Shown in pieces: positions 24,368-35,046 of a DNA stretch of 64,000 nucleotides; positions within the stretch are counted from its first letter, which is position 1; the number at the start of each line of letters is the position of its first letter. The notes under the pieces are model-generated. The model saw only the letters and a list, made by a program, of their open reading frames with translations, did no database searches and had not been told where the DNA came from. The DNA is from Mallotus nudiflorus. Its lineage: Eukaryota; Streptophyta; Magnoliopsida; Malpighiales; Euphorbiaceae. The stretch is from positions 1,860,001-1,924,000 of the forward strand of contig CANTUR010000066.1 of assembly GCA_947683625.1 (NCBI GenBank), written 5' to 3'. The translations under genes were made by a program, and so were the position numbers.

Positions 24368-27025
24368 AAGATGTTTTTTCTTTTACTCTGTAATTTGTGA
24401 AGGGAAAGATGTTGAGGCTTCATAAGAAAGGGGTTGGTTATTATTATTACAAGCTTAATGGCTTTCTATTAGCTCTTCAGGTTTGGTTTTATGAATGTTG
24501 TGGGTATTATAAGAATGTATCATAGGGGTTCTGCAATTCCTCATATGTTGAATTGGCATACAAATATTATTCTAAGTTTTAAGAAGCTTAATTTTGAGAT
24601 TCTCAATTTAGATTCTTCTCAGGTAAATTTTTTAGATTTTTATTATTTTTGGTTTATGTTTTTTTAAATCTTCATTTTTGTTATTTTTTTTTATAGTTGA
24701 CATTGAGTGATATTGTTCCTACTACTACTGAACTTGAGAAGTTCAATTATGGTCGATTTTTCTCCAAAAAAAATGATGAAAAATTGAAGTCTTCTAGTGT
24801 CTATAATTATGCGAAAACTTCTATTAAAGGTGAAGACAATGTAGATGATTTTAAGTTAGCACTTGTTTTGTATAAATAAAAAAAAGTTATGAAGTCTACT
24901 TCCAAGAATGATGCATATGGTGCTTAGTCCTCTGGTTTTGCTAGTGATTGTGCTTAAATAAAGAAAATTGATGATTTTTCTAACAAGTTTGATAAAAAAA
25001 ATTTCTTCATTGAAGAGTTACTTTGATGAGAAGCTTTCTATTTTAGATGCAAAGTTAGATAAAATTCTTAAAAAGAAATTGAAGTCCACTTTTAATGAGT
25101 TTACTAAAGTTGTTGATGAGGATTTGAGTGTTAATGGAGGTGATGTGAATATTAATGATAATGAAAAAAATGAAGTTGTTTTTAATGAGGTTTTAAAGTT
25201 TGATGAGAAAAATAATGAAGTTGAGATTAAAAAAGAAGAATCTAAATTGCATTCTCATTTTGATGTTGATAAGGGAACTAATGGTCATAAAAAGAGTGTT
25301 GAGGAGAAGAATGAAGTTGAAATTGAAAAAGAGCAATTTGAATTTCATTCCCATATTGATGTTGAGAAGAATGCTAAAGATGATAGAGTTATTATTGAGG
25401 AAGGTGATGATTTCAGCTCTGATGATACAACAAAGTCTAAAGATAAGTTTTTTAAAAAGGTTGATGATATTGTGAGCATTTTGACTAAGGTAAATTTTTT
25501 TTTTATTGTGTTTTTTTTATTTTTATGTTAATTTTTTTATTGTTGTTTTTCCATTGTTCTTAATTTTTTTTATGGTTTTTTTAGCAATGTCAAGATGTGA
25601 ATCCAAGTACGTAGATTATTGAATATATTCCACTTGTTTCAATTTATATTGCTTCTGAAAGTATGTTTCATGGAAAGATGGCTGCTAAGCCTTGTTTTTA
25701 TTCAAAATCTCCATTTGTTGCTGAGTTTGATTCTGGTGCAAGTATCAAAGAAACTGTGCAGCCTGCTAAATCTCATGCAAGTAAGAAAGAAGTTGTGCAA
25801 CTTGCTAAATCTTGTGCAAGTGGGGAAGAAAATGTGTAGCCTACTAAATCTAGTTCTTCAACTTGTCCATTTGATTGTAATGTTAAGAATGGTCCAAAAT
25901 TTCAAGATCTTTGTGTTTTTAACACTTGGATTGATCAAGGACTATTGAAGTGGAAGAAGAAGAATTCTATATGTCTTTTTATTTTATTTTATATTTTATT
26001 TTATGTATATTATTTTTATTTATGAATTTTTAATTTTTTTAGTAGATCAGATGTTAAATACACTGAGAAACATGAGAAGATTGATCCTAGGTTTAATTTT
26101 ATTATTACTGTTGTATGTTAACAAACTTACATTAGGGAGCTTATTTCTGACACTGCATGTTTTTTTTTTTGTTGTTTTTTAAAAAAAAAAATTTTATAAT
26201 TATTGTTGTTATTATTTTTTTTTAAAATTTTGTAGCACCTTGATGTCATTTTTTATTACTTGAAAAAGAAGGCCAATTCTCTCCAAGCTTCGTTATTTTG
26301 CTCATTACAACATATACATTGTTTGATCAAGCTATTTAGAAAGAGTTTTTTTTTAAGTACAAGGATTCTAGATTTAGTTTTGAAAATTTGGTTACTCAGT
26401 ATATTTTCAGTGAAACTATTCTTTATCCCAAGTCTTTGGTTGATGTTGATAATATCTTGTTTCCAATTCATATACGTTCTTAATAGCATTATGTTCTTGG
26501 CAGGTTGAACATTAAGGACCGTTATTTTTTAGTGTATAATTATTTGAGGTTTGCTCGTGGAGATGCTCTTGTTCTTGAAGTTGTGAAAAGTTACGGTGTG
26601 ATGCTTCCTCTATTTTTTAAAAACTTAATTTTTTTAATGGTTGTAGAGATATTGATAGTGATGTTGACAATGATGCTAGACCATATGCAAATAAGAGGGT
26701 TTCATATTCTTTTAAGCCAACATGGTTGATGATTTGCCACAACAGACTGTAGCATAAGATTTTATTAATATTTTTTTCTTTATTAAATTTATTTTTTAAT
26801 GTACTTTGTAGTGATTGTGGATCCTTTGTTGCCACAAATGCTGAGTATTTAGCTCATGGGAAGAAAATTGGAAGCGATTTTGATGTTGAAGTTTACTGAA
26901 GCAAGCTTGTATATTCTCTCTATACTTATGGTATGAAGAAAGTTCAAGGTGAAATTGTTAGTGATTTTTAGCAGACTTTAAAGGTGAAAAAGAGGAGGTG
27001 ATTGAAAAAGTGAATGTTCAAGATT

Positions 27026-27030
27026 GATGA
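27026..27030 (+). other. Target site duplication gatga, left copy
   Basis: gatga here and at 37996-38000 flank the intact element, as expected for Ty3/gypsy integration. Confidence 0.95.
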
Positions 27031-29979
27031 TGTCACGACCCGAACCCGAGGGCACGTGACCGGCACTAGGGAATGGGTAGGCATAAGGCCACCGAAACCC
27101 GTAGTAAGCCTAAGGGAAAAGAAAAATAAAACCATTCATATCTTTACTTTAATTAAAAGCAGAACATATTATCAAACTGATTTTTTTCAAATTACACAAA
27201 TTTAACAGTTTAATAAAAATACGATTCAACATCTCATATTATAAATTGAATTTATGTCACATACATAAATGTATTTGGTACAAATAAACTACATAATTTA
27301 GTTTAAACCATTCAGATCTTCAATACACATACTACTGCAGCATCCTAGATTAATACACAGTACAGCTTACAATGACCTACATAAAATTGCCGGTGAAGAA
27401 GAAATCCGGCGTAGAGGTAGTCTGAGGTCAAACTCCCAAGCTCCTGAAAAAAAAATAAATTGAGGGGAATCAGACCTCACTGAGTAAGTCAATAAAAGAG
27501 CTGTACGGTTTGAAAACCTTTTTGAAAACCATATATTTTTATAGTGAAAATAATTTATAATATATATAATTATAGCTTTGAAAATCTCGGTAGAACCCTA
27601 GACCCAAGTCTAAATGGCCAATCGGGCCCACTTATTCCAACTAGACTACCGGTCCCCGAGAGCAAGGGCATCAACCGAGGCACCAAGCCGTAGTCATCCA
27701 CTTAATCCAAATATGTGGATCTGGCGGTCCCCGAGAGCAAAGGCATCAACCGAGGCACCCATCCCAGTCCATTATTGACTTTCCAATCACTGGCGGTCCC
27801 CGAGAGCTAAGGCTTCTACCGAGGCACCCGTCCCAGTTTAATATTCATCAATCATAAAATTTTCGGATCCATCTCTCAATCTCTACCATGTGCACATAGT
27901 CCTGGTGAAGCCCACCAGGTAGCCCGTTCTACCAAAAATTTCCCAAAATCGATTTTAAATAAACAAAATGCGTTTAAATCTTAAATAATAGCATTAAATT
28001 AAATAATTCATGTAATCAATGTAATAAAATACGAGCGCATGTATTTTTACACAAACACACGCACAGATCGTTCTACTGACTTACAGGATGAATGTGAAGG
28101 CTGACGACCACGCGTCTGCCTCGGCCTCACAGCTTCTGCTCCGAAATGATCTAAAGGAAAAATAATAATCGACCTTTAAAATATGTCTTTGGACATCGAA
28201 ACCAAAAATCAACAAAGCAATGAAATTCCAAACTGACTCGACGGACAGGTTTTTTTAACCTAATTAACGGTAGACATTCTACGGATATCACGTTTTACGA
28301 GAAAATCTACCGAAATTTCAGCAGAGTCTCCTCTGTAAAACGGACATCTCTCTACCAAAGGTAGAGCCAGACCTGCATAGAAAATGCACTTCTAACTTCC
28401 AAAACCATTCACACTCGAGTCGGGCTTCCAAAATACAAATTGCCCCGACCGAGATCACAACTCAAATAAAATATCACAATTTAATAATATGTGTTTCTTA
28501 AATACATATATCTCCTACATACCTATTCGAAAGGATAAAAATTACACAAAGTCTCTATATTAAAATTATGATTATAGCCCAAGTTAAATCTAGTGCCATG
28601 TATTATGTGTACGTATATATATATATATATATATACACTAGGAATTTAATATTCAACATTTACATTACTTAGGAAATCATGTCAATTAATTTATAAAATT
28701 TATCTAAACCCTTTAATTATTAATAAAACTAATTAAAATATATATTTATCATATTTTAGTGTAAATTACATTATTACCCCCCCTAAATACATAATTTACC
28801 TAATGAGCTTTTAATACCGAAAATAATTCCTAAAAATTATTTAATCATGTCAAAAATTCATTTTCTCAGAATACATTTGCTTAATGTAATTAAAACATTT
28901 AATTAACCAACAATTTCCTCCCAAAAAAATATTATTTACCCCAAAAATCAAATTTGGCATAAACTCAACTATAGTTATAAAAATAGTATAAAAATCTCAA
29001 AAATTATTATTTGAGTTCTAAAATTCATAATATTCACTAATAACCTCATTAATCAAATTTTCACAATTTATAACCATAATTTCAAAAATTAGCAAAATAT
29101 TACTAACATTTACAAAAATTCTACCAAAATTACAATAATTCCTACAAATTTTAATAAAATTTGTTTCACTCAAAATAAATATAAACAATCACCCTAGTTA
29201 TGAATTATACTCAAATTACTATCAAATAAAGCCAATTAAATACTAAAAAAATTCTGGAAATTAACTAAATTACCAAAAATTCTAAAGAAAATCAAAACTT
29301 ACCTCAACACACACTAACCAACACTAATCAACCTGGGTTTGCTAAGATCAAGCAGAAAATTGCAGATAAAAGAAGGAAAACCGGTGAGCCTCACTCACCT
29401 TCAAGCAGCGGAAAAACAGAGCAAGGGAAGAGCTTGCTGCTGTCGATGAAGATGGAGGGATGAGGCTGCACAGGCGGGATGCTGGGCTGCTGCTGCGTGA
29501 AGAGAAGAAAAAAAACAGCAGCAGGACCAGCTGCAATGGAGAGGCTGGCGGGGGTTGGGAGAAAGGGGCAGGAGGAGGGTTGGTGAGGAGGTGTGGGTGA
29601 CAGGGGAGGGTTATTTCTAACCTCTAACCATATATATATATATATATATTATATTATAACTATATGCAGATATAATATATATATATATACTATGTGTATA
29701 ATTATACTTTATACTATATTATATACATATATACACTTAACCTACTAATATACATACACATATAATATAATAATTACACCTTATACCTATATTTATTTGT
29801 TTATAAACATACTTATAGCTAATAACGATAATGAAAATAATAATAATCACAATAATAAAAATCATAAAATAAATATACTATGATGGAAAAACAACTACTT
29901 ATAGTATGATTTGATAAAATAAAATATAACAAATAATTAAAATACCATTATTTATTTAAGTGACATCTAGGGTATTACA
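27031..29979 (-). mobile_element. 3' LTR (E) of the intact element
   Basis: Starts TGTCACGACCCG on the plus strand and ends GGGTATTACA. Read on the minus strand, a TATA-like AT run (about 29630-29655) and a pyrimidine-rich leader are followed by a donor-like gaag|gtgagt at 29398. An acceptor-like tatgcag|g ends at 28373, just before the short stem CTCTACC/GGTAGAG (28350-28366) and the long hairpin (28292-28341). A second donor cct|gtaagt at 28084 and acceptor gtag at 27929 precede the 19-nt hairpin CCTGGTG/CACCAGG (27901-27919) and three copies of a ctctcggggaccg minisatellite (27650-27835). Confidence 0.95.
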
Positions 29980-29993
29980 ATCTCTCCTCCTTA
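29980..29993 (-). other. Polypurine tract of the intact element
   Basis: On the minus strand aaggaggagagat lies directly before the TG of the 3' LTR. Confidence 0.85.
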
Positions 29994-30044
29994 TAGGAAT
30001 TTGTCCTCGAATTCTAGAAAAGAAAGAAAAGAGGAATTACAAAG

Positions 30045-33000
30045 CTAAGAAGGAAAAAGATACGGAAACGAAACTCGCATCTCAGCTTCAGTTTCCCAGG
30101 TGCAATCTTCTGCAGAATGGTTACTCCATAGCACCTTCACCATCGGTATCTCCTTAGTCCGCAGCTGTCGGATTTGGCGATCCACAATCGCCACCGGGTA
30201 CTCCTCGTAAGTCAAATCATCGCTAAGCTCTACGGCTTGAGGTTGCAACACGTGAGACGGATCAGGGATGTATTTTCTCAACATGGAAACATGAAATACA
30301 GGATGGATTCTCGATAGCTCTGGTGGTAATACTAGCCTATAAGCCACTTCACCTACTCTGGACCGAATCTCAAACGGTCCAATGTATCTAGGAGCTAGCT
30401 TACCCTTCTTGCCAAATCTCATAACTCCTTTCATTGGAGATACCTTCAAGAACACCATGTCTCCAACCATGAAGGATACATCCTTCCTTCTGGGGTCAGC
30501 GTAGCTCTTCTGTCTACTAAAGGCTGTCTTCAATCGCTGCTGTATAATGGGAACTTTCTCTGATGTGATCTGTACCAACTCTGGTCCCGTTAACTGCCTC
30601 TCTCCAATCTCCCAACACAAAGGTGATCTACACTTCCTACCATATAGTGCCTCATATGGAGCCATCTCAATGCTAGCATGATAGCTGTTGTTATAGGCAA
30701 ACTCAATCAGTGGCAAGTGTGAATCCCATTGTCCTCCAAAATCCATTACACACATCCTCAACATATCTTCTAATGTTTGGATGGTCCTCTCTGACTGACC
30801 ATCTGTCTGAGGGTGGAACGCCGTACTGAAGTCCAATCTGGTACCCAAGGCCTTGTGTAATTCTTGCCAAAAGACTGAGGTAAAGGTGGCTCCTCTATCC
30901 GACACTATGCTCACAGGTACCCCATGTAGACAAACGATTCTATTGACATAAAGTCTTGCCAATCTATCAGTAGAGTACGTCTTCTTTATAGGTAGAAAGT
31001 GTGCTGACTTAGTCAACCTGTCAACAATCACCCAAATAGCGTCATAGCCTCCAGTAGCTCGAGGTAGTCCAGTCACGAAATCCATGGCTATCATATCCCA
31101 TTTCCATTCAGGAATTGGCATAGGCTGCAACAGTCCCGAGGGTCTCTGATGTTCAAGCTTTACTTGCTGGCAAGTCAAGCACCTGGATACAAACTCTGCA
31201 ATGTCCTTCTTCATACCATTCCACCAATATGTATCTTTCAGATTATGATACATCCTGGTAGAACCCGGATGAACACTATATGCAGAATAATGTGCTTCTT
31301 CCATGATCTCCTTTCTCAAGTCATCAACATCTGGTACACAAATCCTAGTGCCCAACCACAATACACCTTCCTTGTCAATTACAAAGTCCCGTGACTGCCC
31401 TTGTTGCACTTCATACATGATTCTTTGCAACTGAGAGTCTCTACTCTGAGCTACCTTAACCCGATCCAAGTATACTGACCGTACACTGAATTGAGCAAAA
31501 AGGCACTTTCGGGTAACTTTCATCTGCAACCCCTGATCAATTAATCCATGTAACTCCTTGATAATGGGCCTTCTCTCTGTGCTAATATGGGCAAGGCTGC
31601 CTGCTGATTTCCTACTCAGGGCATCCGCAACAACATTCGCCTTGCCTGGATGGTATAAAATAGAGCAATCATAATCCTTAAGAAGTTCCATCCATCTCCT
31701 CTGCCTCAGATTCAAGTCCCTCTGCTGGAAAATATATTTCAAGCTCTTATGATCTGTGTATATCTCACATGTCACTCCGTACAAGTAATGCCTCCATATT
31801 TTTAAAGCAAACACCACGGCTGCCATCTCTAAGTCGTGAGTAGGATAGTTCTGCTCGTGCTTCTTCAACTGCCTCGAAGCGTAAGCAATCACTTGGCCAT
31901 TTTGCATCAACACACAGCCCAATCCTACTCTGGAAGCATCACAATATACTGTATAACCTTCATTCCCAGTGGGTAAAGTTAGAATCGGTGCTGACGTCAA
32001 CAAGTTCTTCAATAATTGGAAATGCTCTTCGCATTTGTCCGTCCATACAAACTTAACACTTTTCTGGGTCAACCTTGTCAAGGGTGCAGCAATTCTAGAG
32101 AAATCCTTTACAAATCTTCTGTAATAGCCTGCTAGACCCAGGAAACTCCGTACTTCCCTAACTGTAGTCGGCCTTGGCCATTCTGTAATAGCCTCAATCT
32201 TCTCAGGGTTCACCTGTATGCCATCTCGAGAAACCACGTGGCCTAGGAATGCCACTTGATACAACCAGAACTCGCACTTTGAGAACTTGGCATACAATCT
32301 ATGCTCTCTTAAGGTCTGAAGTACCCTCCTCAGATGCATCACATGCTCCGCCTCACTCTTAGAATAAACCAAAATGTCATCAATGAAAACTATCACAAAC
32401 CGATCCAAGTATGGCCTGAATACCCGATTCATCAAGTCCATAAAGGCTGCTGGAGCGTTAGTTAACCCAAAGGACATTACTAGAAACTCATAATGGCCAT
32501 ATCTTGTTCGGAAGGCTGTCTTGGGCTCATCACCTCTTCTGATTCTCAACTGATGATACCCGGATCGTAGGTCTATTTTAGAAAAGCATGTAGCACCTTG
32601 AAGTTGATCAAATAGATCATCGATCCTCGGAAGTGGATACTTGTTCTTAATGGTGACCTTATTCAACTGCCGGTAGTCGATACAAAGTCGAAGGCTACCA
32701 TCTTTCTTCTTCACGAACAACACCGGAGCACCCCAAGGCGATGCACTAGGTCTGATGAAACCCTTATCAAGCAACTCCTGCAACTGCTCTTTCAGCTCCT
32801 GCAGTTCAGCTGGTGCCATTCTGTAAGGTGGCATAGAAATAGGATCCGTACCATGTATGACATCGATACAGAACTCTATCTCTCTGTCTGGTGGTAATCC
32901 TGGTAATTCTTCAGGAAAGACATCCAGAAATTCACACACCACTGGCACCTGTTCAATTGCCACATTCTCCTTTTCAACATCCCTTACTACTGCCAAGTAA

Positions 33001-34874
33001 CCCTGACAACCCCTTCTAAGCATCTTCCGGGCTATAATGGCAGAAATGAGATTATGAGGCATGGAGCTCCTTTCACCTTTGAAACAGAATTCTTCTTCAC
33101 CTGGGATCCTGAACACCACTTCTTTCTCTCTACAATTCACAAAGGCATAATACCTCGACAACCAGTCCATGCCCAGAATGACATCGAATTCCAGTACGTT
33201 GAGCAATACTAAGTCCGCCAATAGTTCTCTACCATCAACCATCACCGGACACGAAGGAAAGAAAACATCTGTCTCTAACTCGTCACTCAGAGGAGTCGAA
33301 ACAGATAGAGGAAAGGACAACTTAGAAGGCTGCCACTCGATTCTCGAAGCGAACACAGGAGAAATGAAGGAATGTGAAGCACCGGGGTCAAACAACACTC
33401 TAGCATCGTATGCACAGACTGAGAGAATACCTGCTACCACTGCATTCGAAGTCTGAGCATCCTGTGGTGTCAAAGTGAACACTCGAGCCTGACCACGACC
33501 TGCCTGCTGAGAAGTCGAAGGCTGCGCAAAACCACGTCCACTAGGTCTACCAACTGAACCTCGACCTTGCTGATTCATATGCTGAGGCGGTCTCTGCTGT
33601 GGCTGGGTGGGTGCTCGATACTGCTGCGGCATCGGATAGTAGGGCTGAGCTACTGAGGAAGACGAACCCTGAACGTACTGTGGCTGGTATCCGGAGTGGG
33701 GACAAGCCCTGGCAAGGTGTCCAACCTGTCCACACCTAAAGCAAGCGCCCGTCAACATATGACACGGGCCCTGATGAAATCGTCCACAGCTCGCACAAGC
33801 ACTAGCTCCAGACCCAGAACTACTCTGCCCGGTACTCTGCCCACTACTACTGCTACTAACTCCTGCACCAAAGCGGTGACTCCTGCCGGTTCTCCTGTTT
33901 GAAGCATATCCATGTCGGCCAACTCGGTGAGTCCTGGACCTCCTACCACTCTGCTGAGAACTACCCGCAGCCTGCTGATTCGAACTGCCGATGTGAAATG
34001 CTGGCTGCTGGTACCCGGGAGCTACACCATGACCACTGCCCCCGATCATATAAGGATCTATCATGGTGCCCTGGCGGATATGTCGCCTCTCTATCAAACG
34101 GGCCTCCTCAATCACACTCTCCAAGGTGCGGTCCTCGGTACGCATACCAACAAAAGCGGGTCCTAATCCAGTAACATACAGCTCTACTGCTCTGTAAGGA
34201 TCCCTCCTGATATCTTCTGCATGTCGGGACAGTCTATTAAACTCTCTGGTATAGTCCTCCACTGACCTATCGCCTCTAGTGATGTGGAGTAGCTGCCACC
34301 TATAGGCATCTCTGGTGGCTGGAGGACAGAAAAACCTCAAAAAGCGGTCCTTAAACTCTGGCCAAGTCAGCTCGTGCATCGATGGCTGAATCGACTGCAT
34401 AAACCAATCCTGAGCAGCCGCCTGTACCGACAACTCCACAATCATAATCCTCTGATAATCCGTGTGCCCAGTCCTGGTGCGTGCCTCAATCGCATTAATA
34501 AAGTCTAAGGCATCACCCGTACCGTCGAAAGAAACTCTACCAATCCGAGAGTAAAGAAGGGCTGCTTCAGTGTCTGACATACCCTGGTTCCTCTGCTGAA
34601 GCATCTGCTGTACAAGGGGCATCGCCTGATTCAATGCTGCTAGACCTTGATTAATCCCTGCTAGTCCAGCTGTAAAGGCTGTGGGGTCGACAGCTGGGGC
34701 TTCAGGCTCGACTGGCTGCTGATCAGGAATCTCAGCCGCAGCTGCCCTGGCTCGACCTCTACCTCTACCTCTGCCCCTACGACGTGGAGCAGGAAGGGGA
34801 GCCTCATCATGCACAGACTGTTCATCTAGCCTAAGGGTCGGATCAGCATCTGGGTCGGTACGCACACGCCTCAT
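30045..34874 (-). CDS. Gag-pol polyprotein, Tekay/Del chromovirus, intact
   Basis: One uninterrupted 1609-residue frame that makes the coat protein and all enzymes of the retrotransposon. In order: basic N-terminus with an RGRGRGR run (about 30-45); gag domain (about 105-265); CCHC knuckle CFRCGQVGHLARAC (about 376-389); aspartic protease with D496, where the usual D-S/T-G reads D-P-G; reverse transcriptase with catalytic IDD at 831-833; RNase H with D979 and D1041; integrase zinc domain (about 1195-1242); integrase core with D1265, D1326 and E1362 (35 residues between the last two); and a C-terminal chromodomain-like tail (about 1550-1605). There is no stop or frameshift between gag and pol. 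The coding part is clearly more GC-rich than its surroundings. The DPG in the protease is the one odd catalytic feature. Confidence 0.97.
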   Translation of the reverse strand: MRRVRTDPDADPTLRLDEQSVHDEAPLPAPRRRGRGRGRGRARAAAAEIPDQQPVEPEAPAVDPTAFTAGLAGINQGLAALNQAMPLVQQMLQQRNQGMSDTEAALLYSRIGRVSFDGTGDALDFINAIEARTRTGHTDYQRIMIVELSVQAAAQDWFMQSIQPSMHELTWPEFKDRFLRFFCPPATRDAYRWQLLHITRGDRSVEDYTREFNRLSRHAEDIRRDPYRAVELYVTGLGPAFVGMRTEDRTLESVIEEARLIERRHIRQGTMIDPYMIGGSGHGVAPGYQQPAFHIGSSNQQAAGSSQQSGRRSRTHRVGRHGYASNRRTGRSHRFGAGVSSSSSGQSTGQSSSGSGASACASCGRFHQGPCHMLTGACFRCGQVGHLARACPHSGYQPQYVQGSSSSVAQPYYPMPQQYRAPTQPQQRPPQHMNQQGRGSVGRPSGRGFAQPSTSQQAGRGQARVFTLTPQDAQTSNAVVAGILSVCAYDARVLFDPGASHSFISPVFASRIEWQPSKLSFPLSVSTPLSDELETDVFFPSCPVMVDGRELLADLVLLNVLEFDVILGMDWLSRYYAFVNCREKEVVFRIPGEEEFCFKGERSSMPHNLISAIIARKMLRRGCQGYLAVVRDVEKENVAIEQVPVVCEFLDVFPEELPGLPPDREIEFCIDVIHGTDPISMPPYRMAPAELQELKEQLQELLDKGFIRPSASPWGAPVLFVKKKDGSLRLCIDYRQLNKVTIKNKYPLPRIDDLFDQLQGATCFSKIDLRSGYHQLRIRRGDEPKTAFRTRYGHYEFLVMSFGLTNAPAAFMDLMNRVFRPYLDRFVIVFIDDILVYSKSEAEHVMHLRRVLQTLREHRLYAKFSKCEFWLYQVAFLGHVVSRDGIQVNPEKIEAITEWPRPTTVREVRSFLGLAGYYRRFVKDFSRIAAPLTRLTQKSVKFVWTDKCEEHFQLLKNLLTSAPILTLPTGNEGYTVYCDASRVGLGCVLMQNGQVIAYASRQLKKHEQNYPTHDLEMAAVVFALKIWRHYLYGVTCEIYTDHKSLKYIFQQRDLNLRQRRWMELLKDYDCSILYHPGKANVVADALSRKSAGSLAHISTERRPIIKELHGLIDQGLQMKVTRKCLFAQFSVRSVYLDRVKVAQSRDSQLQRIMYEVQQGQSRDFVIDKEGVLWLGTRICVPDVDDLRKEIMEEAHYSAYSVHPGSTRMYHNLKDTYWWNGMKKDIAEFVSRCLTCQQVKLEHQRPSGLLQPMPIPEWKWDMIAMDFVTGLPRATGGYDAIWVIVDRLTKSAHFLPIKKTYSTDRLARLYVNRIVCLHGVPVSIVSDRGATFTSVFWQELHKALGTRLDFSTAFHPQTDGQSERTIQTLEDMLRMCVMDFGGQWDSHLPLIEFAYNNSYHASIEMAPYEALYGRKCRSPLCWEIGERQLTGPELVQITSEKVPIIQQRLKTAFSRQKSYADPRRKDVSFMVGDMVFLKVSPMKGVMRFGKKGKLAPRYIGPFEIRSRVGEVAYRLVLPPELSRIHPVFHVSMLRKYIPDPSHVLQPQAVELSDDLTYEEYPVAIVDRQIRQLRTKEIPMVKVLWSNHSAEDCTWETEAEMRVSFPYLFPS

Positions 34875-35030
34875 GCTGAAAGGAAGACAAGAAAAAAATT
34901 GAATTCAAAACAGGTAAGAATATTTAAAGCAACACGGAACGAAGTACAAGAACATCTCAAAGACAATTATCAATCCTAAAGCTGCAGTAGTTACATAGAA
35001 AGACAGACATAGACAATTAATCGAACTTAG

Positions 35031-35042
35031 GCTCTGATACCA
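35031..35042 (-). other. Primer binding site, initiator-Met tRNA type
   Basis: On the minus strand tggtatcagagc lies 4 bases inside the 5' LTR. It matches the 3' end expected for plant initiator Met tRNA, the usual primer of this lineage. Confidence 0.9.
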
Positions 35043-35046
35043 ACTT

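Larger units (their letters stand above)
19934..27030 (+). pseudogene. DUF1985-Ulp1 (C48) protease-like gene of the MULE
   Basis: Exon 1 runs from ATG 19934 to 20149 (aag|gtactt) and encodes a Lys/Ser-rich N-terminus with one internal stop. Exon 2 (about 20412 to 24622, split by LTR D) has a DUF1985 pattern: KMFGSTYFGYFLDM, then VSYPVNNEIWF, MRFFIGEFGVIICLKC and, after the LTR, ALQVWFYECC in one frame. Exon 3 (24697-25489) is acidic, Lys/Glu-rich and probably disordered. The Ulp1-like catalytic part lies at about 26240-26950: His in HYVLGRLN (26487), Asn where the family has Asp (VYNYL, 26538) and Cys in DCGSFVATNAEYLAHG (26816). Frameshifts and stops occur in several exons. The intact gypsy element interrupts it at 27031. 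In this family C48 proteases cleave SUMO-like conjugates; this copy looks dead. Confidence 0.8.

Noticed and set aside
29348..29536. 62-residue minus-strand frame repeated identically at 37364-37552
   Set aside because: Lies in the LTR leader and is duplicated only because the LTRs are; compositionally biased. At most a short upstream frame of the element's transcript.
33169..34174. Several frames opposite the intact gag
   Set aside because: Antisense shadows of the GC-richer gag-pol frame.
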